Of a stretch of 64,000 bases of DNA, positions 56,892 to 64,000 are shown in pieces (the first letter of the stretch is position 1; the number at the start of each line of letters is the position of its first letter). The notes beneath the pieces are model-generated. The model was not told the origin of the DNA. It worked only from the letters and a program-made list of their open reading frames with translations, and made no database searches. The translations under genes and the position numbers were made by a program. The stretch is from Podospora comata (lineage: Eukaryota; Ascomycota; Sordariomycetes; Sordariales; Podosporaceae), in the NCBI GenBank assembly GCA_017354895.1, contig CP071493.1, forward strand, positions 992,001 to 1,056,000, given 5' to 3'.

Positions 56892-59800
56892 ATGACGAGC
56901 AGAACTGGCCAGCAGCACAGCGAGATCGCCTCCATCTCTCTAGGGGCCGGCTACAAATTGGACGACAACAACGCCTCGGTGTGGTCCCTTGCCCGCTCCG
57001 ACCGTGCTTCCATCCAAGTCACCACGGCCGCCGCTCGTAAAAGGTTCAAGATATTCTCCGCATTCAAGTCGTTGACCAATCTTGGTGAGTTTCCAAGCTT
57101 TCTTGTTGGGAATGTTGAGAAGACCGTTTGGGCTGATACGAACCGACGTAAAAAGCCTCTGACAAGCCACCCGCCGTCACGACACCGATCGAGCCTCTTA
57201 GCGGCCACCGCGGTGCAAAGTCAATTATCCCAAGGGGCATACTTTCAAAAATGTCCAGCGCCCTCGTCCGTGGTGCTCCTTCTCCCATGGAGCCGACTGT
57301 TATTCATCGATCCACCCAACCGAGGAGTCGTCGACCGAAGCTTCAGCAGCAGACATTTCAGCAACGTCATCCTCATCATCATCATCATCATCCTCATCCT
57401 CATCATCACCATCACCAGCAGCAGCAGCAGCAGCAGCAGCAAGAGCAAGCAGCAGTGGTGCAGCATATTGAATCTTTTCCGTTGTCACCACCGCAGGTCA
57501 TCACCCCCGACGCCACCACCACGGCGAAGAACACAGACACGACGACGGTTTCGAGCATGCCGAGCACGCCGCAGGATAATTCGGCGAACACCTCGCCCAA
57601 GAACTCGACTGGGCAGACGTCGATGGATTCGTGGATGATGAAGGATCAGAGGCGAGGGGGAGGGGGAGGAGGGGGATCCCCGCCCGAGAGGTTGAAGCAA
57701 ACCGCCCGGCACGGTAATCACCAGCACAACATCGCGCTGCCGTTGTCGGGGGTGTCATCTTGTTCGAATCCAATCATTCGTCATCATGCCCATCATGGCC
57801 ACAATCATGGCCAGCAACACCACAGGGAGAACCCGCCGCAGAACCACATTGATGACACTTCCACCTCTCCCAGTCCGGACTCTGTTTTGACGACTATACA
57901 GGAATCGCCCTTTGATCTTGTCACGCCTTCGATCGTGACGGTGGAGAAGGCGGCTGCGGCCAAGATTGCGCTGGAGGGGTATTTTCAGGAGAAGTTTGCT
58001 CTTGGGGCAACGGATAGAGAGAAGAGGAGGCAGGGGTTTGAGAATGGGCTTTTTGTGGATGCGGTGGCTGCCAGGGGGGGGAAGGAGACGAGAAAGGGGG
58101 GGTTGCTGACCAGTGGGCAGATTGCCGCTGTCAGACAAGGGTTTTTCAAACAGGAGACTCGGCACCTGAGGGAGACGAGGGTTTTGAAGGCTAGGGGGGC
58201 GGGGTTGCTGATGCGGGAGGGGGTGGACGGGGCGAGGGAGAATGGGTTTGAGGAGGTGCAGATTTTGGGGAAGGGGAGTTTTGGGGTGGTAAAGCTGGTG
58301 AGGCAGAGTGGTGGTGGGGGAGGGGTGTTTGCCATGAAGTGTATACGGAAGGGGGAGATGATCAAGACGCAGCAGGAGGGGCATCTCAAGGCGGAGAGGG
58401 ACTTTTTGATCGCGAGCGAGGGGTGTCAGTGGGTTGTTCAGCTCGTGGCGGCGTTTCAGGACTTGAAGAATTTGTACTTGGTTACCGAGTACATGCCGGG
58501 GGGGGACTTTCTGGGGTTTTTGATTCGGGAAACTACGCTCCCGGAAGAGGTGGCCAAGTTTTATGTTGCCGAGATGATTCTGGCGGTGGAGGCGACGCAT
58601 TCGTTGAAGTTTATACACCGGGACATCAAGCCTGACAACTTTTTGATATCGGCGAGCGGGCACCTGAAGATTTCGGACTTTGGGCTGGCGTTTGATGGGC
58701 ATTGGTCGCATGACTTGGCCTATTTTACTAGCCACCGGTATTCGCTCGTGAATAGGCTGGGGTTGAACGTGGTGGGGGATAAGCAGGACAGGAAGGAGAG
58801 CAGGAGCACGGCTGCGGTGCTCAAGTGGACGAGTGGCATCATGACGGGGATTGGGAAGCATCAGCCCAAGGTTGGGGTTGGGGTCGGGGTGGAGGGGGAT
58901 GAAAAGAGGGAGCCGTTGCTGAGCTGGAGGAACAGGAACGGGAACAGGGGGGCGGCGGTGAGTATTATGGGTACGAGTCAGTACATGGCTCCCGAGGTGG
59001 TCAAGGGGGAGTGTTATGATGCGAGGTGCGACTACTGGAGCGTGGCGGTGATTCTGTACGAGTGCCTGTACGGGAGCACGCCGTTCTACAGCGAGGAGGG
59101 GAGGTCGGTGACCAAGAAGAATATTTTGAACCACCGGGAGACGTTTCGCTTTCCGAGGCAGGGGCCGGCGGTGTCGACGAGGTGTCGGAATTTGTTGGTC
59201 AGTTTGATTGTGGACAAGGAGGACAGGTTGTCTTGCAAGGCGTACAAGATGAAGGACATGATTGGGCGGATTGGGACTGGGCCGGGGGGGCAGAATCAAA
59301 GGGGGATGACGAGTTCGATGTCGGCGCCGAGTCTGCCTGCTTTGGGGGTTGCTACTATGCCGGGGAATATTAGTACTGGTGGTGGTGGTGGTGGCCCGGC
59401 GCAGCAGCAGCAGCAGCAGCATCAGACGCAGAAGGATACACGGTGGACGAAGGAATATGTGGACAAGTTTGTGTTCCCTAATGATGCTGAGGATATCAAG
59501 GGGCACAAGTGGTTTAGGTCAATTGAGTGGGAGCATTTGCACCAGATGCCGCCGCCGCATGTTCCCGTGCTGGACTCGCCGGACGATGCGACGTATTTTG
59601 ATGACGAGAGTTTGAGTGATTGGAGTGAGAGCTCTCTGGAGGACAAGCTGTCGTCGTCGTCGGAGGACGATGAGGATGAGATTGAGAATAGGAGGCTTGA
59701 GGAGGAGGGGTATCACGGGTTGAGCAAACGGGTGTTGGATCAGATGGTTGAGGAGCAGAAGCTGATGGAGGAGAGGAGGCGAGAAGAGGAAAAGGAGAGG

Positions 59801-60748
59801 TTCCTCGGTAAGCTGGGCAGGAGGCCGAGTCTGCAGAGGTGGGTGATGGAGGCGATGAGACAGGCGCCGTTTGATATTGACTATTATATGGGGTTGGAGA
59901 AAGAGATTGACAAGGCTAGCCCGGAGTGCGGGGTTACGGAGGAGGAGAAGGAGGTGATGAAGGCTTTTTTGCTTCGGTACGGGTGTCGGGTGTTTCGGGA
60001 TGGGGAGCCCAAGGGGGACGCCGCCAAAGATAAGAAGGAGGAGAAGAAGAAGAAGAGGCCGAGGGACAAGATTTTGAGGGACAAGGAGATGGGAAAGGTG
60101 GCGATGGGTGTGAGGAGACGGACGGCGTTTGCTGGGTATGAGTGGGTTGGCTGTCGCGGGTTGAATGGGGGCGAGGTGCTTGGTGGTGGTGGCGGTGGTC
60201 AGGAGAATGTTGGGTTGGATGGGACGTCGGCGATGAAACCGAAGCCTGTCCAGCATTCTCCTCAGCAACAGGTGCAGATGCAGACACCGCGGCAGGTGGT
60301 GAATGTTGGGGCGGTGGGTATGGATGGGGGGTATGACGGATCTCCCGAGAGTAATTCCTCGCCTACGTATCGATGGGGACCGCATCCGCAGATTCACTTA
60401 CCGCCGCCTCATATTCATTTACCACCGCCTCATGCGCTGCCTCCCATGACGGGGCATGTGTTTCAACCTGATCCGTTTTGGAGACCACCACCGGTAGCTC
60501 CCCAGCCGCAGTTCACACATGCTCATCATCCTCAGTATCACCCACTACCACGGCAGTTTTCACCATTTCCATTTCAGCAGCAGCAGCAACCGGATCCTCG
60601 TCACTTTCAACTACCTCCATTTCGTCCACCGCCACCGCAACAAGCCCGGAACTATTCCCCTTATCAGAGCCAGTACGTACAGAGTCAAGTCCCGAGACAG
60701 TTTTCCATGCCACCACAAGCACAGCCGCAGGCACCACCACCGCGATAG
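56892..60748 (+). CDS. NDR-like AGC protein kinase with low-complexity extensions
   Basis: Two exons (56892-57084 and 57156-60748; 71-nt intron) give 1261 aa. The short first exon (MTSRTGQQHSEIASISLG) adds 64 codons upstream of the ATG at 57251; phase and splice sites agree. Residues about 137-162 form His then Gln runs. The kinase domain (about 429-860) has LGKGSFGVVKLV, FAMKCIRKG (VAIK Lys), FIHRDIKPDN, ISDFGLAF and SIMGTSQYMAPEVV. About 90 residues are inserted between DFG and the APE motif, the NDR/LATS-family signature. A second insert with Gln run lies near 800, and an acidic DDESLSDWSESS stretch follows. A coiled charged C-region (about 905-1010) and a Pro/Gln/His-rich tail end the protein. 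NDR kinases control morphogenesis, septation and mitotic exit. It is more divergent than Cbk1 or Dbf2. The frame stays open past its TAG (see findings). Confidence 0.88.
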
Positions 60749-60862
60749 GTTGGCGGTAATAATCAGGGCGGTGGTTCTGGGGCTGGAGGGAATGATGCCG
60801 GAGTATGGGCTGGCGAGACAGGCTTTGATCTGAAGAACAAGGGCAGGATGGGTGTGTCGTGA

Positions 60863-61248
60863 GTTGATGATTATGAACGACGGGGGGCAATCTTGTTTTT
60901 TGGGCGTTTGTTGGGTAGATGGGATACGTACAACGACAGTATTATTAGATAGTAGACAGCCTGCCTATGATACCACCAGAAGTAGAGTTAATAGTAGTTG
61001 TAATCTCTCACTTGTTTCTGCAGACTCGGAGGGCGGTATAAAAGACCCAACATCATGCATTGTAGTAGCTCGTCGTATCCATTAGTGTATATTTTCGTCA
61101 TGCCAACGACACCCATCCATCTATTAGCGCCTCATTTTGCCAACCTCCAACCCAAAGCGATTTCCCACATGATCTTTATGAAGTGGTGTGCGTGCTCTCG
61201 TGACTTCCCCCTCCATTTCCTCACTGTCCACCTCCAAACCGCAAACCT
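60863..61248. other. convergent intergenic stretch, no gene seen
   Basis: About 0.4 kb between the kinase 3' end and the Yos1 3' end. It contains only short chance ORFs. Confidence 0.6.
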
Positions 61249-61933
61249 TTAGCCCAAAACAAGCTCATACACTATGATGAGGGTATTGATCACAATTAAT
61301 GGTACTAACTCTCTTGTTAGTGACGGTGGCGAAAGTGCGGGGTACGTGAGGAGAGTACATACTCCTCATCAAGGTCCGGATCGAGGCAATCAGCTGGATG
61401 GCATTGTACTTGACGCTGCTGTCTACGCCGCCGGGGCCGCCGAAGGAGCGGTTGTGGGTTGCAGGGGTGAGATTTACTGTCGGTCAAAGAGTCAGTGTTT
61501 CCTGTACTGGATAATCATGTGCTGTTGTATATCGTGGCGAAAGCAGCAGGGCCACTTTTCCGACCTCGTTGACTGGGGTCTGGTTTTGCTCCGTGTTGGT
61601 ATCGAGCACAGCATCCCAACGAGGTGGTGCCCTCAAAGCGCGACTCTCCCGCCCGAGTTTGTTCAAGGACCCCCCATTTGGGAAGGTTTGACCCTCTCTA
61701 TCGGTTGAGCTGTGGTTGTCGGAGTTGGAACAGGACTATGGGTTCGGGAACACCGGGGGAATGTTGGGGATAAACGCACCGCGAGCGAGGAAGCGGTCCT
61801 CTGACAGGACGACAATGGCGTTGAGAATCAGGACGGTCACTTTTTTTTTTTCACAGACGTTAGCATGCTTGATAGAGAAGGGGGGGAGAACAAGGAGAAG
61901 CATACCATAGAGAATCTTCCCCAGAAAAGACAT
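61249..61933 (-). CDS. YOS1: Yos1-like ER-Golgi transport membrane protein (IER3IP1 family)
   Basis: Four small exons (61933-61906, 61839-61780, 61476-61363, 61304-61249) give 85 aa, close to yeast Yos1 (87 aa). Introns are 66, 303 and 58 nt. Phases match at every junction and rebuild the family sequence: LYVTVLILNAIVVLSEDRFLARV, then VDSSVKYNAIQLIASIRTLMRIPLIVINTLI, ending YELVLG. Two hydrophobic helices lie at about 4-22 and 64-83. The conserved NAI.VLSEDRFLAR block and RTLMRIPLI block are diagnostic. In yeast Yos1 works with Yip1 and Yif1 in ER-to-Golgi vesicle transport. Intron 1 ends in eleven A residues before the AG, instead of the usual pyrimidines, although the CTAAC branch is perfect. 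Intron 2 is long for so small a gene, and could hide an alternative exon. Confidence 0.93.
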
Positions 61934-63731
61934 CTTCGCTTTGCTTCAAGGGGGTAGCTCCCCTTCTTCTCGCAGTGGTTCGGGTGACAATATATCGCCG
62001 GTTATTGGTGTGGTTTATATCGCTAGACAGGGAGTATGTTTGCTGACGTCGCGATTGTCGTCGTGTCGCGGTGTCGCCAGCAAGAAGCACAAAGGTGAAC
62101 GTTTACAGTCAACTTGACAGCTTGAGCTTCAACCGCCGTGCGTCAGCCAATGCGACGCGCAGAGGACAGATTTATTGTGGGGCAGCCGTTCATCAAAAAG
62201 GGAGTTACGTCATGTGACAGTGTGCAGAGGTACAGTAGAACCCTAACCCCTGGAATAAGAGGACAGCGGAGTTCAACCCCCTATTTACCCCTGAAATTGT
62301 GCTGGCAAACATCCTCAGGCCATCAACAACCTGTTTATTTACTCCTCAACATACATAGATACATGCTAAATGTTACATTTCAGTCCCACAACAACAGAGA
62401 TAGAAACGCAAGAACCGCAAAACTCTGTGAATACCAACTTCTGTCACTCATCACCCGTCCCATTACTCACCCCGCGAGAAAAACCAACTCCGACGGCGGC
62501 ACCATATACCCAACCCTACTAGCAGGCACCCTCACCACCCTGTATTCCAGATCCGGTAAGTAATCATAACACCGCCATTCCTCCGCATTCCAAAAGTTCT
62601 TCGATTCCTCGACCGTGTCCAGGACATGCAGCAATGCATAGCCTGCACTCAGAAAATCTCGCAAGCACGAGCACACGTGCTGGAAAAAGCTGTAATAACA
62701 ACTGGAGTTAGTCTCATCCCTGATCTTCCAGAGTGCGTTGCTGTGATCAAAAAAAACAATAAAAAAAACAATCAACGATTGCAACGCACGCCTAACAAAA
62801 ACTGGTGTTTTCAGCTGTCAAAGCAAGAATTTCATCGCTAAATAAACAAACAAAACCAGCAAACAAGCCGTAAAAATGAAAACCTTCGCCTCACTTGACA
62901 CAATGCTTTGTAATCCCAGTCCAGTAAAGTCCAGTTCCAGTTCCAATCCAGCAGCCCAGAGAAAGTTCAACCAACGGTGTTTCAGGAAAACACTCCATTT
63001 GATGTGTGACAAAAAACCCCACATTGATAAACCGAATGTTAGCTTTGTTGCAAAAAGAAAAAGGGTGTAGAAATTGAGCCCGTCCATCCTGAGTGTAGTG
63101 TGTGTAATCCATCGCTTTGCCCGCCTTTTGCCATGCTAATGCTCCGTTACTTGTAACTTCAAAGTTGTAAAAAGAGAAACCAAAAAGAGTTGCAGAAAAG
63201 AAAAACAAGAACAAAAAACCAACAGGCCAGATTCATCCGTTTTTGTTTTGCCCGATACGGTATCAAAACCCTTCCGTCCATCCAATCGAAACAAAACCCG
63301 CCTGCTGCTTCTTCAGCCCCTCCAAAATATTAAGAAAAATGCTAAAGTACCAACTAACTCGAAGCCAAACGGATTTCTAGAGGCTCTCCTCTTCTCCCAA
63401 GAATTATCCGTCCTTGCCGGTGTTTGCCGCAACAATACTGGTTAATGGTATATAACGTAATGATGTGTGTGCCGTAAATACGTGTTGTAGAGGTATCAGA
63501 AGATTAATCGACTTTGCAATGGCGGGACTAGAGAGAAACTCAAAAGTCCAACGCAGCATCGAAACCACGACCGCCTGCCTGCCTTGCAAGAAGGGAGAGA
63601 GGAGAAACAAGAGCAATAAAAAGCCACACTTTATAGGTTCCGGGGTATTGGATGACAAGGTGCGTAGAAAACAGCAAGCCAAAAAACAAAAGCATCAAAA
63701 AACCGAGGACAGCAAGGCAGGCATAGCCAAC
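61934..63731. other. intergenic region with a weak minus-strand exon-like ORF
   Basis: About 1.8 kb between Yos1 and the right-edge gene. On the minus strand a frame from about 62672 to a TGA at 62467 reads coding-like (CLRDFLSAGYALLHVLDTVEESKNFW... ending SELVFLAG). It follows a good 3' splice site (GACTAAC, then TTATTACAG at about 62674), so it could be the last exon of an unseen gene. A hydrophobic ORF at 63087-62818 upstream may be chance in AT-rich DNA. The rest holds nothing I can support. Confidence 0.35.
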
Positions 63732-64000
63732 TCAAGCACGGAGGTCACCATACCGCGCTTTGTACTCAGCTACCAGCTGGAACTGCTCGGCAACCACCTT
63801 GAGAACCTCGTCCATCGGTCCCCGCAACGCGCCAAAATTGGACCCTGTGCTGCTCTGCGAGACGAGGTGACGCATGTATATCGTGTTGATGCACGTCTGT
63901 ATAATGTTAGCATGCATCATACAACACTGCGTTTGTTCAAACCAAGACAAGAAACATACCTCGATCCGGCTAACCTGATGATCCAGGAAGTTGACCAAAA
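63732..64000 (-). CDS. 3' end of a protein gene cut by the window edge
   Basis: Two exon parts are visible: 64000-63960 (LVNFLDHQVSRIE, continuing off the window) and 63896-63732 (55 codons including stop). They are joined by a 63-nt intron with perfect signals (GTATGT donor, CATGCTAAC branch, ATACAG acceptor). The splice is phase 0, and the final exon encodes TCINTIYMRHLVSQSSTGSN, then GALRGPMDEVLKVVAEQF and a C-terminus ending YGDLRA. The sequence is helical and soluble with no membrane segment. I do not recognise the family, since only about 67 C-terminal residues are present. The clean splice signals and coding character make it a real gene. Confidence 0.75.
   Translation of the reverse strand, partial: LVNFLDHQVSRIEVCFLSWFEQTQCCMMHANIIQTCINTIYMRHLVSQSSTGSNFGALRGPMDEVLKVVAEQFQLVAEYKARYGDLRA

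Noticed and set aside
57755-59506. 583-codon open frame antisense to the kinase
   Set aside because: Pro/His/Arg/Leu-rich shadow of the G-rich kinase coding strand.
1-64000. transposon, retroelement or virus-like sequence
   Set aside because: I saw no reverse transcriptase, integrase, transposase or capsid motifs and no long terminal repeats; only microsatellites and one short inverted repeat.

Overview
The window reads as nuclear DNA of a filamentous ascomycete, most likely a Sordariomycete near Sordariales (inference). Genes run in both directions with no operons. They are split by short introns, mostly 47-71 nt, with GTANGT-type donors and CTAAC/CTGAC branch sites close to the acceptor. 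Intergenic DNA is long and rich in microsatellites. All recognised families are ordinary fungal housekeeping or membrane genes. I see no transposon coding sequence, rRNA, CRISPR or virus-like element, and no tRNA I would defend.

Layout. 0.8-4.3 kb: large conserved ascomycete protein of unknown function (+), convergent with U2AF small subunit (-). 7.8-12.5 kb: tricalbin (+), an ER-plasma membrane tether with an SMP and five C2 domains. 13.5-15.8 kb: ELMO-domain protein (+). 17.7-19.0 kb: membrane-anchored alpha/beta hydrolase (-). 21.2-22.9 kb: Mep1/Mep3-type ammonium permease (-). 28.6-31.4 kb: SulP sulfate permease (-). 34.4-36.0 kb: Bub2-like TBC GAP (+). 38.3-38.8 kb: small cysteine-rich, probably GPI-anchored protein (+). 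39.0-40.5 kb: PAQR/Izh3-type membrane protein (-). 41.6-42.4 kb: THOC5-like THO subunit (+). 48.6-50.8 kb: membrane GT2 glycosyltransferase (+). 54.6-56.1 kb: nucleolar FKBP of the Fpr3/Fpr4 type (+). 56.9-60.7 kb: NDR-like AGC kinase (+). 61.2-61.9 kb: Yos1 (-), in four small exons. 63.7-64.0 kb: 3' end of a further gene (-) cut by the right edge.

The genes do not form a pathway or cluster. Shared themes are nutrient uptake (ammonium, sulfate), membrane contact and secretion (tricalbin, Yos1, GT2, cysteine-rich surface protein), RNA processing and export (U2AF, THO), and mitotic or morphogenetic signalling (Bub2, NDR-like kinase, ELMO). Long gaps (22.9-28.6, 31.4-34.4, 42.4-48.6 and 50.8-54.6 kb) hold no gene I can name, with a few weak coding hints noted individually.

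Most worth a second look: the tricalbin frame ends in TGA followed by CTAG, the known efficient readthrough context, and stays open for 25 strongly basic codons. The kinase frame also continues 37 plausible codons past its TAG. The THOC5-like gene needs a GC-AG intron. A patch of minus-strand coding-like sequence at 19.4-19.9 kb looks like a decayed or mis-modelled gene.
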